A stretch of 9,949 nt of DNA from Streptomyces sp. (GTDB lineage: Bacteria > Actinomycetota > Actinomycetes > Streptomycetales > Streptomycetaceae). The notes beneath the pieces were generated by a model. It had not been told where the DNA came from. It saw nothing but the letters and a program-made list of their open reading frames with translations, and did not search any database. The stretch is taken from the NCBI GenBank assembly GCA_003519485.1, contig DOWQ01000224.1:24735-34683 (forward strand), given 5' to 3'. Within the stretch, counting starts at the first letter, position 1; the number at the start of each line of letters is the position of its first letter. This document shows, one piece after another, positions 1 through 7,357 of the stretch. The translations under genes were made by a program, and so were the position numbers.

Positions 1-1
1 G

Positions 2-2896
2 AGCTGGCTCCAGGCGCACCGCGCGGCGTTCGGCCTGTCCGCCGCGGACGTCGAGGCGCTCGAGGTGCGGCGCAATCACGAACTGCCGGGCATCGGCGCC
101 ACCGTGGTGAGCTTCACGCAGACCTTCGACGGCGTTGAGGCCGTGCACGGCGGCGTACTGACGGTAACCGTGGCCAAGGACGGCCGGGTGCTGTCCTACG
201 CCGGTGACCCGGTACGGAGCGGCGGCCTGCTCGCCGGGTTCGACAAGTCCCCGGCCGACGCACTCGCCGCCGTCGTGTCGTCGCTGTCCCCTTCGTCCGA
301 CTACGTCCCTCTGCCGACGGGGAAGTCTCAGGCCGGCTACCAGGTCTTCGGAGCCGGGCCGTTCGCACAGGTGCAGCGCGTCCGCAAGGTCGCGTTCCCG
401 ACGGCCGGCGGCGCCCGCCCGGCGTACAGCGTGCTGTTCGTCAAGAGTCTCGACGAGGCGTGGGGTGTGGTCGTCGACGCGGCGACCGGGGACACGCTGG
501 CCAGGCAGTCGCTGGTGCAGCACGAAGGCCCGCTGGAGCCCGAGGGCACGGTCTACGAGAACTTCCCGGGCGCTCCGCGCGGCGGCGGGCCCGTCATCAA
601 GAGCTTCGGCCCGAATCCGTCGTCGCCGGGCGGCTGGGTCGACCCGACCGGAGTCGCGGGACTGCCCGGACCCACCACGCTCGGCAACAACGCCAACACC
701 TTCGCGCAGTACACGGCACCCCTGGCACCGACCGACGAGCACAACCGGCCCATCAGCCCGACCGCGCAGTTCAACTATGCGTACGGCGCCAACTGGGCGC
801 GTACCAAGGGCCAGACGCTGCCGCCGTCGTACGTGCTGGACCGCGACCCGGCGGTGACCAACCTCTTCTACCACCACAACCGGATTCACGACGAGTTCTA
901 CCGGTTCGGCTTCACCGAGACCGCGGGCAACTTCCAGGTCAACAACTTCGGCAAGGGCGGCAAGGGCGGTGACCCCATCAGCGGTCTCGCGCACTCCGGT
1001 GCCACGACCGGTGGCGCGCCGACCTACCTCGGCCGGGACAACGCCAACATGCTGACCCTGCCCGACGGCATCCCGTCCTTCTCCAGCATGTACCTGTGGG
1101 AGCCGATCAACGACGCGTTCGAGGGCCCGTACGCCGACGGAAACTTCGACCAGACCGTGATCCAGCACGAGTACAGCCACGGTCTGTCCAACCGGTACGT
1201 CGGCGGCGGCGGGCTCGGCGCGCTCGGCGGTGAGCAGTCCGGCGCGATGGGCGAGGGCTGGGGTGACTGGTACGCCATCAACCACTTGGGCCGCGAGGGG
1301 CTCTACGACAAGGCCGTGGTCGGCGAGTACGCCGTGGGGAACGCCGATCGGGGCATCCGCAACTGGGCGTTCGACAGGAGCCCGCTGACGTACGGCGACT
1401 ACGGCTACGACATAACGGGCCCCGAGGTCCACGCGGACGGCGAGATCTGGACGGCCATGCTCTGGGATCTGCGCCGTGCCCTGGTCGACCGGTACGGCAA
1501 CAAGGCGGGCAGCGACATCGCCGAGCACCTCGTGACCGACGCCATGCCGCTGTCCCCGCCGTCGCCGTCGTTCCTCGACATGCGCGACGCCATCCTCGAC
1601 GCGGACACCCTCCGGTTCCACGGCGACAACACCGACGCGATCTGGACCGTGTTCGCCCGCCGCGGCGCGGGCCGGTCGGCGGCGACGGCAGGGCCCGACG
1701 ACACGGACCCGAAGCCCGGCTTCGACCATGCGGCCCCGACGCGCAACGGCATGCTCGCGGTCAAGCTGGTGAACGCCTCCACCGGCGAGCCCATCGAAGA
1801 CGCCCGGGTGATCATCGGTGAGTTCGAGGCCCGGGTGACACCGCTCGGCACGTCGGGCTCGGGCGGTGTCGTCTCGGCGCCGATGGTCGACGGCACCTAC
1901 ACGATGACCGTGCAGGCGCGCGGCTTCGGCATCCAGAAGTTCCGGGATCTCCAGGTGAAGTCGGGCAAGACGACCGCGCGGACCCTCAAGCTGGCGCCGA
2001 ACCTCGCCTCGAAACAGAACGGCGCGAGCGTCGTGAAGACGTCCAGCCAGGACGACGGCTCTCCCGCGAGCTTCCTGATCGACGACACCGAGGCGACCGC
2101 GTGGAAGACCAAGGACCAGGGCAAGCCGTACAACTCCGGCGCGCACCAGGTCGCCGAGGTGAAGCTGGCCGAGGAGGCGCAGGTCTCCCGCATCGCGGTC
2201 AGCACGCTCAAGCCGACGACTGCCGGACGGTTCAACGTCACGAAGGACTTCACGGTCCAGACGTCGACCGACGGTGTGCTGTGGAAGACGGTCAAGGCGG
2301 GCACGTTCGGTGCCCCGGCTCCGCGGCCCACGGCGCCGGACATGCTTATGCAGACCCTGAAGCTGGACACACCGGTCACCGCGAGCCACGTCCGGGTCTT
2401 CGTCGACTCCATCCAGGGCGAGACGAAGACGTACGCCGTGCTGTCCGAACTGCAGGTGTTCGGCGACGCCTCCGGTGTCGAGCCGCTGCCGTTCACACCG
2501 GACGAGCCGGTCAGCGAGTCGGGAACGATCCAGGTCGGTGAGCCGCAGGGACTGTGGTACCTCCCGGGCACCGAGCCCTACCGTCCCGGCGTGACCGTGG
2601 CCTCGTGGCAGGCCGCCTGCGGCACACCGCCGGCCGCTCAGGGTGCCGACGCGTGGATCACGAAACTGCCGGCCGGCTGGGGCGACGGACTGCACGTCGC
2701 GTCGTACACCGAGCCGGAGAGCCAACTCGGCGAGATGCAGATGTTTTTCTACGACTCGGAGTGCAAGCCGATCACCGGCGACTTCGCGACTCCGGGCCAG
2801 AAGGTCGTGATCGCGCCGGGCGCGGCCTACGTCGGGCTGCTGTACCTGTACGGCGCCGACTACAAGTTCACCCTCACCGCTCGGCAGGCCGGCTGA
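2..2896 (+). CDS. M36 fungalysin-type secreted metallopeptidase with C-terminal accessory domains (5' partial)
   Basis: This is a zinc endopeptidase expected to act outside the cell. The reading frame is open from base 2 without a stop, and its first residues already look like the inside of an FTP/PepSY-type propeptide. The gene therefore begins left of the window, and the GTG at 65 is only the first in-window start codon; residues are numbered from it. The FTP-like propeptide covers about 1-60. The catalytic domain covers about 200-560, with HEYSH at 368-372 (zinc ligands His368 and His372, catalytic Glu369) and GEGWGD at 396-401, where Glu397 is the probable third ligand. Spacing and motifs fit family M36. 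Next come a carboxypeptidase-regulatory-like beta domain (about 563-640), a discoidin/F5-8C-like domain (about 648-805) and a beta-rich tail with Cys852 and Cys900. The last two domains probably bind polymer or cell surface. The stop is 38 nt before the S8 peptidase start, so the two are probably co-transcribed. The peptidase call is firm; the accessory domain names are less so. Confidence 0.93.
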   Translation, partial: SWLQAHRAAFGLSAADVEALEVRRNHELPGIGATVVSFTQTFDGVEAVHGGVLTVTVAKDGRVLSYAGDPVRSGGLLAGFDKSPADALAAVVSSLSPSSDYVPLPTGKSQAGYQVFGAGPFAQVQRVRKVAFPTAGGARPAYSVLFVKSLDEAWGVVVDAATGDTLARQSLVQHEGPLEPEGTVYENFPGAPRGGGPVIKSFGPNPSSPGGWVDPTGVAGLPGPTTLGNNANTFAQYTAPLAPTDEHNRPISPTAQFNYAYGANWARTKGQTLPPSYVLDRDPAVTNLFYHHNRIHDEFYRFGFTETAGNFQVNNFGKGGKGGDPISGLAHSGATTGGAPTYLGRDNANMLTLPDGIPSFSSMYLWEPINDAFEGPYADGNFDQTVIQHEYSHGLSNRYVGGGGLGALGGEQSGAMGEGWGDWYAINHLGREGLYDKAVVGEYAVGNADRGIRNWAFDRSPLTYGDYGYDITGPEVHADGEIWTAMLWDLRRALVDRYGNKAGSDIAEHLVTDAMPLSPPSPSFLDMRDAILDADTLRFHGDNTDAIWTVFARRGAGRSAATAGPDDTDPKPGFDHAAPTRNGMLAVKLVNASTGEPIEDARVIIGEFEARVTPLGTSGSGGVVSAPMVDGTYTMTVQARGFGIQKFRDLQVKSGKTTARTLKLAPNLASKQNGASVVKTSSQDDGSPASFLIDDTEATAWKTKDQGKPYNSGAHQVAEVKLAEEAQVSRIAVSTLKPTTAGRFNVTKDFTVQTSTDGVLWKTVKAGTFGAPAPRPTAPDMLMQTLKLDTPVTASHVRVFVDSIQGETKTYAVLSELQVFGDASGVEPLPFTPDEPVSESGTIQVGEPQGLWYLPGTEPYRPGVTVASWQAACGTPPAAQGADAWITKLPAGWGDGLHVASYTEPESQLGEMQMFFYDSECKPITGDFATPGQKVVIAPGAAYVGLLYLYGADYKFTLTARQAG

Positions 2897-2934
2897 GCCT
2901 CGGTGCCCCGGCTTTCATCCCAGGAGAGGAACTC

Positions 2935-4044
2935 ATGTACCGCACCCGAATATTCGCTGTGGCCACGTCGCTCGTCGGCGCCGCCTCCCTGTTGAGCACA
3001 TCGGCCGGCCTCGCGCATGCCGGCACCACCGACCCGCTGCGAGGCGATCAATGGGGCCTGGACCAGGTCCACGCCGAACAGGCGTGGGCCACCAGCACCG
3101 GCACGGGTGCCACCGTGGCAGTCGTGGACACAGGGGTGGACCTGACCCACCCTGATCTCAAGGGCAACCTGGTGGCCGGCGCCACGTTCACCGGCTGCGG
3201 CAAGCAGGCCCAGCCGTGTGGGAACGGCGACTTCCGCGGCCCCGACGGGCAGAACAACGGCGACGAGCACGGCACCCATGTCGCAGGTATCGTGGCCGCC
3301 GTCGCGAACAACGGCACCGGCGTCGCCGGTGTCGCGCCGAACGCCGAGATCATGCCGATCAAGGTTCTCGAGAACGGCAGCGGCACCTTCGAGGACATCG
3401 CCGTCGGCATCCGGTGGGCGGTGGACCATGGTGCCGATGTGATCAACATGAGCCTCGGCGGGCTGGCGGGAACCCAGGTCCTCACGATCACCGGCTTGGA
3501 GACGTCGGTGACCGACGCGATCGCGTACGCCAACGCGAAGGGCACAGCGGTCGTCGTCGCTGCCGGGAACTCGGCCACCCCGATCTGCAGCACCCCGGCG
3601 TGGGAGCCCGGCGCCATCTGTGTGGCTTCCACCGACCGCAACGAGCTGAAGAGCTGGTTCTCCGAACTGCCGAACAAGCCCGACCTGAAGGCCGTCGCCG
3701 CTCCCGGCGGCGCAGGACTGATCTCCTGCAAGGACGACATCGTGTCCACTGTGCCGGTCGGCACCGGGTCCGCGTCCTGCGGCCAGAAGGACTACGACTA
3801 TTACGCCGGCACGTCCATGGCCACGCCGCACGTGGCGGGTGTCGCCGCCCTGCTCTTCGCGCAGGGCCGGACTCTGGCCAACGTCGAGGACGCGCTGCTC
3901 GACACGGCCCGCCAGCCGGGCACCGGACTGACGGGGGTCTACTCGCCGGTCTACGGCTGGGGCATCGCGGATGCCGCCGCCGCCGGCCAGTACGCCGGGG
4001 CGGCCGCCGGCAAGGGCCGTAAGGGCAGCAGAGAAGGGCGCTGA
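2935..4044 (+). CDS. Secreted S8 (subtilisin-type) serine peptidase, compact form
   Basis: This is a 369-residue secreted serine endopeptidase. The start is the ATG at 2935, preceded by AGGAGAGGA at 2922-2930. It begins with a Sec-type signal peptide (basic YRTR, hydrophobic core, likely cleavage after AHA at residue 29). The open frame runs further upstream, but that part overlaps the metallopeptidase gene and is not used. The full catalytic set is present: Asp65 in VVDTGVDLTHPDL, His112 in EHGTHVAG, oxyanion Asn212 in AAGNS and Ser294 in AGTSMATPHVAG. Six cysteines fall in three close pairs (88/95, 218/229, 265/282) and are probable disulfides. Only about 35 residues separate the signal peptide from the catalytic Asp, so there is no room for an I9 propeptide. 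The protein ends with an Ala/Gly-rich and basic tail. It follows the M36 gene after 38 nt and precedes a strong hairpin, fitting a two-protease transcription unit for extracellular protein breakdown. Confidence 0.95.
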   Translation: MYRTRIFAVATSLVGAASLLSTSAGLAHAGTTDPLRGDQWGLDQVHAEQAWATSTGTGATVAVVDTGVDLTHPDLKGNLVAGATFTGCGKQAQPCGNGDFRGPDGQNNGDEHGTHVAGIVAAVANNGTGVAGVAPNAEIMPIKVLENGSGTFEDIAVGIRWAVDHGADVINMSLGGLAGTQVLTITGLETSVTDAIAYANAKGTAVVVAAGNSATPICSTPAWEPGAICVASTDRNELKSWFSELPNKPDLKAVAAPGGAGLISCKDDIVSTVPVGTGSASCGQKDYDYYAGTSMATPHVAGVAALLFAQGRTLANVEDALLDTARQPGTGLTGVYSPVYGWGIADAAAAGQYAGAAAGKGRKGSREGR

Positions 4045-4070
4045 ACCGATCGTTCGCCACCGATGGACGT

Positions 4071-4105
4071 GGGTCGGCCACCTGGGTGTACCGGGTGGCC
4101 GACCC
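4071..4105 (+). terminator. Strong hairpin terminator after the protease genes
   Basis: GGGTCGGCCACC at 4071-4082 is a perfect 12-bp inverted repeat of 4094-4105. The stem extends inward through a T-G wobble and two more G-C pairs to a 5-nt loop. It begins 26 nt after the S8 stop. There is no T-run, which is common for actinomycete terminators. It separates the protease unit from the hydrolase/P450 operon. Confidence 0.8.
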
Positions 4106-4201
4106 TGTCCAACACAACCAGCTCGGGCACGAAGGCTCACTGGAGTAGCAAGCCCGTTTCGCGAATGGCGCCGTGTTCCTCGGCCAGGGTCCGTGGCCCT
4201 A

Positions 4202-4214
4202 AGCTCGTCGAGCT
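4202..4214. promoter_or_regulatory. Short perfect palindrome upstream of the hydrolase/P450 operon (candidate operator)
   Basis: AGCTCG (4202-4207) and CGAGCT (4209-4214) form a perfect inverted repeat around one T. It lies 27 nt before the hydrolase ATG, in the 136-nt gap after the terminator hairpin. Its position suits an operator or a 5' UTR hairpin. No convincing -35/-10 pair was found around it and no regulator gene is in the window, so the role is inferred from position alone. Confidence 0.3.
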
Positions 4215-4241
4215 CACCAACTCGGCGACAAAGGACGGAAT

Positions 4242-4994
4242 ATGGGCTTTCAGCGTGTCGGTACAGGAGCGCACACCGTGCTGGTCCTGCACGGTTGGTT
4301 CGGCTCGTCGCGGTCGTGGCAGGCCCTGCTGCCGCACCTTGACCAGGCGGCGTACAGCTATGTGTTCCTGGACTACCGCGGCTACGGGGGGCGTCGCGGC
4401 GAGACGGGGCGGTACTCGGTCGCCGAGGCGGCGGCCGACGTGCTGACGGCGGCCGACGAGCTGGGGTCGGAGCGGTTTTCGCTGCTCGGGCACTCGATGG
4501 GCGGATCCGTCATGCAACGGGTGTACGCCGACGCGCCCGAGCGGGTGCGGGCACTCGTCGGTGTGTCGCCAGTGCCCGCCAGCGGTGTGCCGTTCGACGA
4601 GCAGAGCTGGCAGCTGTTCTCCAGCGCCGCCGACAGTCCCGAAAGCCGCCGCGCGATCATCGACTTCACCACCGGAAACCGGCTCACCGGCACCTGGCTG
4701 GACGCCATGGTGCGGCATTCGATGGACAACTCGGACCGCGACGCGTTCGCCGCCTATCTGCCTGCCTGGGCCCGCACCGACTTCCACACCGAGATCCAGG
4801 GCGCCGATGTGCCGGTCCAGGTGATCGCCGGACGGCACGACCCGGCGCTGGGTGCCGACACCATGCAGGCGACGTTCGGAGCCTGGTATCCGAACCTGGA
4901 ACTCGAGATCTTCCCCGACGCCGGGCAGTACGCGATGGACGAGTCCCCGGTGGCTCTCACCAGCAGCGTCGAGCGCTTCCTCGAGAGGCACTGA
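4242..4994 (+). CDS. Alpha/beta-hydrolase fold protein lacking the usual catalytic His
   Basis: This 250-residue cytoplasmic alpha/beta-hydrolase has no signal peptide. The ATG at 4242 follows AAGGACGGA at 4231-4239. The fold signatures are in order: oxyanion-region HGWFGSSRSW at 17-26, LDYRGYG at 43-49, nucleophile elbow GHSMGG with Ser85, and the strand-7 acid in GRHDP (Asp200). The segment after strand 8, where relatives read roughly GAGHYPMDE, here reads DAGQYAMDE. The expected catalytic His is therefore Gln229 (codon CAG at 4926-4928, one base from His). Either the enzyme is inactive or binding-only, or it works without the normal triad. The stop codon shares base 4994 with the P450 start, so the two are translationally coupled and probably act on the same metabolite. 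The substrate cannot be read from the sequence. Fold assignment is secure; the activity is not. Confidence 0.92.
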   Translation: MGFQRVGTGAHTVLVLHGWFGSSRSWQALLPHLDQAAYSYVFLDYRGYGGRRGETGRYSVAEAAADVLTAADELGSERFSLLGHSMGGSVMQRVYADAPERVRALVGVSPVPASGVPFDEQSWQLFSSAADSPESRRAIIDFTTGNRLTGTWLDAMVRHSMDNSDRDAFAAYLPAWARTDFHTEIQGADVPVQVIAGRHDPALGADTMQATFGAWYPNLELEIFPDAGQYAMDESPVALTSSVERFLERH

Positions 4995-6259
4995 TGGCCG
5001 TCCCCACAGGGACCCCGGACGTGTTCGACCCCCGCGTGTTCGCGCGCGGCATCCCGCACGACAGCTTCCGCCGGCTGCGTGACGACGCGCCGGTCTGCCG
5101 GCAGGACGAGCACGAAGTGCTCGGCTGGCCCGCCGGACCCGGCTACTGGGCCGTCACCCGCTACCAGGACGTCCGCGAGGTGCTGCGCGACCCCGCCGGG
5201 TACTCGTCCTGGCTCGGCGCCACCCAGATCCGCGACCCCGACCCCGGCGACCTCGACTTCATCCGGCGCATGATCCTCAACATGGACCCGCCCGAGCACA
5301 GCCGGATCCGCCGCCTGGCCGCCGCCGTCTTCACCCGGCGGCGCCTGGAACGCTTCACCGCACAGATCACCGCACGCGCCACCGCCCTGCTGGACGCCAT
5401 TGCCGAGCGCGGCAGCTGCGACCTGCCTGTCGAGGTCACGGACGACTTCCCCCTGGCCAACCTCGCCGAGCTGCTCGGCGTCCCCGCGGCCGACCGCGGC
5501 CTGCTGCTGAAGTGGACCAACCGGGTCATCGGCTACCAGGACCCCGAGCACGCCGAGGTCGTGCGCGGCGCCGACGGACGGCCCCTCAACCCGCGCTCAC
5601 CCGCGATGCTGCGCGACATGTTCGACTACGCGCACGAACTCGCCCGGCACAAGCGCAGCCACCCCGCCGACGACCTGATGACCGCGCTGGCCACCGCCAC
5701 CCTCGATGACGGGCGCCCCCTGACCGAGGAAGAGCTGGCGATGTTCTTCTTCCTCGTCGTGATCGCCGGCAACGACACCGTGCGCAGCGCCCTGCCCGGT
5801 GGTGTCCTGGCCCTCCTGGAACATCCCGATGCCTACCGGCGGCTGCGCGCCGACCCCGGCCTCGTGCCCACCGCCGTCGAGGAGATGCTGCGCTGGCACC
5901 CGCCGGTGCTCAGCTTCCGCCGCACCGCCACCCGGGACACCGAACTCGCCGGGCAGCGGATCAACGAGGGGGACAAGGTCGTCGTCTACCACGCCTCCGC
6001 CCACTTCGACGAGCGCGCCTTCCCCGATCCGTACCGCTTCGACATCACCCGCACGCCCAACGACCACCTGGCCTTCGGTCAGGGCCCTCACATGTGCCTC
6101 GGCGCGCACTTCGGCCGTCTGCAGATGCGGATCTTCTTCAACCAGTTGCTCACCCGCCTGCCGGAGCTGGAACTCGACGGGCCGCCGGTCCGCCTGAGCT
6201 CCAACTTCATCAACGGCATCACGCATCTGCCGGTGCGCTGGGCTCCACCGCACCGCTGA
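4994..6259 (+). CDS. Cytochrome P450 (CYP124/125/142-like clan)
   Basis: This is a soluble bacterial class I P450 of 421 residues, a normal length. It is a haem monooxygenase that needs a ferredoxin and reductase, neither encoded in the window. The I-helix oxygen-activation motif AGNDT is at 258-262, the K-helix ExxR is Glu297/Arg300, and the haem loop FGQGPHMCLG carries the thiolate ligand Cys368. The segment MILNMDPPEHSRIRR and the end SSNFINGITHLPVRW resemble the CYP124/125/142 group, many members of which oxidise sterol or branched lipid chains. That clan placement comes from memory of family sequences, and the substrate is unknown. The ATG at 4994 overlaps the hydrolase TGA by one base (TGATG), which indicates coupled translation. 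No clear terminator follows the stop at 6259; the next genes run convergently. Confidence 0.95.
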   Translation: MAVPTGTPDVFDPRVFARGIPHDSFRRLRDDAPVCRQDEHEVLGWPAGPGYWAVTRYQDVREVLRDPAGYSSWLGATQIRDPDPGDLDFIRRMILNMDPPEHSRIRRLAAAVFTRRRLERFTAQITARATALLDAIAERGSCDLPVEVTDDFPLANLAELLGVPAADRGLLLKWTNRVIGYQDPEHAEVVRGADGRPLNPRSPAMLRDMFDYAHELARHKRSHPADDLMTALATATLDDGRPLTEEELAMFFFLVVIAGNDTVRSALPGGVLALLEHPDAYRRLRADPGLVPTAVEEMLRWHPPVLSFRRTATRDTELAGQRINEGDKVVVYHASAHFDERAFPDPYRFDITRTPNDHLAFGQGPHMCLGAHFGRLQMRIFFNQLLTRLPELELDGPPVRLSSNFINGITHLPVRWAPPHR

Positions 6260-6304
6260 CCGGGGGAGGAAGCGCGGCGTCACCGGATGCCGGGCGGCAC
6301 GAGA

Positions 6305-6431
6305 CCGATCGTAAGGGCTCGATGGCATGGGAATGGCGGTGGTCCAGTGTGGCGACGCTGGACGTCTTGAGCCGTTCCGCGAGCGCAAGCACCGGAGCGT
6401 CGGCGATACCGTGGTCGACCCCCGCGTCGCC
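6305..6431 (-). pseudogene. C-terminal remnant of a PIN-domain (VapC-type) toxin
   Basis: On the - strand, one frame from about 6431 down to 6305 gives GVDHGIADAPVLALAERL followed by KTSSVATLDHRHSHAIEP. This matches the usual end of VapC-type PIN ribonucleases: an acidic residue before an ALAERL helix, then ATLDxRHF near the C-terminus. Two acidic positions survive (codons at 6399-6401 and 6342-6344). The usual Phe after RH is Ser. There is no start codon or N-terminal half, and the frame runs on into the P450 3' end without a normal stop, so it is a decayed fragment. It lies just beyond the RelE/ParE-like gene on the same strand. The match was made by eye, so confidence is moderate. Confidence 0.5.
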
Positions 6432-6470
6432 AGGTCCCGTTCTCGGCTCGGCGCTTCGGCAGTGGACGGA

Positions 6471-6734
6471 TCAGTCGCTCCACGTGACCCGGGTGATGAC
6501 GATGAGGCGCATCCGTTCCAGCGCGAGGAAGTGGAAGAAGCCGCGGCCGCCGAAGATGTCCAAGGTGCGCAGCCCGCCGCCGTGGAGCTTTCCGCGGCCC
6601 ACCTGGCCGGCGTCGGTGCCGAGCACCACGAGTTGTTCGGCAAGTCGGCTGACCTCGGTGACGACATCGGCGGGGAGTCCTCCGACGACGTGCTCCGCGT
6701 CCGGACCGTACTCCCACGTCCAAGCGTCGCTCAT
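6471..6734 (-). CDS. Small RelE/ParE-like toxin candidate
   Basis: This is an 87-residue protein. The ATG at 6734-6732 overlaps the TGA of the upstream DUF6247-like gene (ATGA on the coding strand), so translation is coupled. An N-terminal WTWEYGPDAEHVVGGLPADV leads into a helix, then a Gly-rich link and strands with GGLRTLDIFGGRGFFHFL and RLIVITRV. That order (a helix starting at a LPxxV segment, then a basic beta sheet) resembles RelE/ParE ribosome-dependent RNase or gyrase-inhibitor toxins. Such toxins act in the cytoplasm on mRNA or gyrase. The frame is open further upstream, but the ATG within the overlap is the natural start. It is probably the toxin of a pair with the preceding gene. 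The similarity is structural and was judged by eye; it could be another small protein of unknown role. Confidence 0.75.
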   Translation of the reverse strand: MSDAWTWEYGPDAEHVVGGLPADVVTEVSRLAEQLVVLGTDAGQVGRGKLHGGGLRTLDIFGGRGFFHFLALERMRLIVITRVTWSD

Positions 6735-7087
6735 TCGCACGCCTCGCGGCGCGCGGTGTCCGTGATCTGCCGGATCTCGGCGAGCACCGGACGCACGGCG
6801 TCCCGGTTGGTCGCGGTTTCGGCAGCGTGCTCCAACTCTCGGAGGCGGGCGGCTCTGGCGGGGTAGCGCTGTACCGCGACGAACTCCCCCCACCACGAGA
6901 GGAAGCTACGGAGGGGGGCGATCGTGCTCTGCGCGGCAGCCTGCTCCACGGCCTGGTCCAGATGTTCCACGAAACCGGGCAGATGGGCAGGGGCGATCTG
7001 CGCGACAGCCGTCCGTAGCGCGGTCGGCGTGAGTGCCGGCATGGGGATCAGTGGGCCGTCGGACGCGGAGGTGTGCTGCTCGGACAT
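6731..7087 (-). CDS. DUF6247-like protein, probable antitoxin partner
   Basis: This protein has 118 residues. The ATG at 7087-7085 is preceded on the coding strand by AGGAGA (complement of 7094-7099) at 6-nt spacing. It is almost all helical: a Pro-rich start, TALRTAVAQIAPAHLPGFVE, a helix with repeated AVEQAA, then SFLSWWGEFVAVQRYP and a C-terminal helix. The pattern fits the short actinobacterial proteins annotated as DUF6247, recalled without a search. No DNA-binding motif is obvious. Its stop overlaps the start of the RelE/ParE-like gene by 4 nt, the usual antitoxin-first layout, so neutralising that protein is the natural inference. About 190 nt of non-coding sequence lies between its start and the 7280-7310 hairpin; a promoter must be there, but no clear -35/-10 pair was found. 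Confidence 0.78.
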   Translation of the reverse strand: MSEQHTSASDGPLIPMPALTPTALRTAVAQIAPAHLPGFVEHLDQAVEQAAAQSTIAPLRSFLSWWGEFVAVQRYPARAARLRELEHAAETATNRDAVRPVLAEIRQITDTARREACE

Positions 7088-7279
7088 CAGTTGTCTCCTG
7101 AGAGGTGGTGTTCCACCGCCGGGGCTGCTGCCAGGGTGACTCAGGTGAGCCTAGCGCCGCAGCTCTGTCCGCCACGCAGCGTTGGCCCACCCGTTCCAGG
7201 CGACGCACGTCCCATCAGCCGCAGTCATTGGAGCGGAGGGGCGGGGCTGTCGCGGGTGTATCGGGTGGCTCGACAACGA

Positions 7280-7310
7280 AAAAGCCCCCGGCCGATGGCC
7301 TGGGGCTTTT
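7280..7310 (-). terminator. Rho-independent terminator just past the tRNA-Gly 3' end
   Basis: AAAAGCCCC at 7280-7288 pairs perfectly with GGGGCTTTT at 7302-7310. The stem continues after one mismatch with GGCC/GGCC (7290-7293 and 7297-7300) around a GAT loop. A-run and T-run flank both sides, so it can work on both strands. On the - strand it begins four bases after the CCA of the tRNA fragment, which is where a native tRNA-Gly terminator would sit. This orients the junction described at 7314-7357. Confidence 0.85.
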
Positions 7311-7313
7311 GTG

Positions 7314-7357
7314 TGGAGCGTGTGACGGGAATCGAACCCGCGCTCTGAGCTTGGGAA
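7314..7357 (-). pseudogene. 3' half of tRNA-Gly(CCC): candidate attachment site (attR type)
   Basis: On the - strand this stretch reads as a tRNA from the anticodon loop onward: loop TTCCCAA (anticodon CCC), 3' anticodon strand GCTCA, short variable loop, T arm GCGGG-TTCGATT-CCCGT, acceptor strand CACACGC, discriminator T and CCA. The 5' half is absent: the bases before the loop do not pair with GCTCA and no GCGTGTG occurs upstream. A tRNA 3' half alone is the standard duplicate left at one end of an element inserted by a tyrosine recombinase. The native-looking terminator at 7280-7310 puts the chromosome to the left and the element to the right of 7357. The intact tRNA should lie at the far end of the element, outside the window. 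A simple decayed tRNA is the alternative. Confidence 0.8.

Noticed and set aside
2554..2934. 127-codon upstream extension of the S8 peptidase frame
   Set aside because: It overlaps the metallopeptidase gene, is Arg-rich shadow sequence, and would bury the clear signal peptide and ribosome binding site at 2922-2937.
2860..4140. Long - strand open frame opposite the S8 peptidase
   Set aside because: It is antisense to a gene with complete catalytic motifs, with composition typical of GC-rich shadow frames and no recognisable domain.
5597..6667. Long - strand open frame opposite the P450 3' end
   Set aside because: It is a shadow of the P450 in its upstream part, and its frame is not the one that carries the PIN-like remnant.
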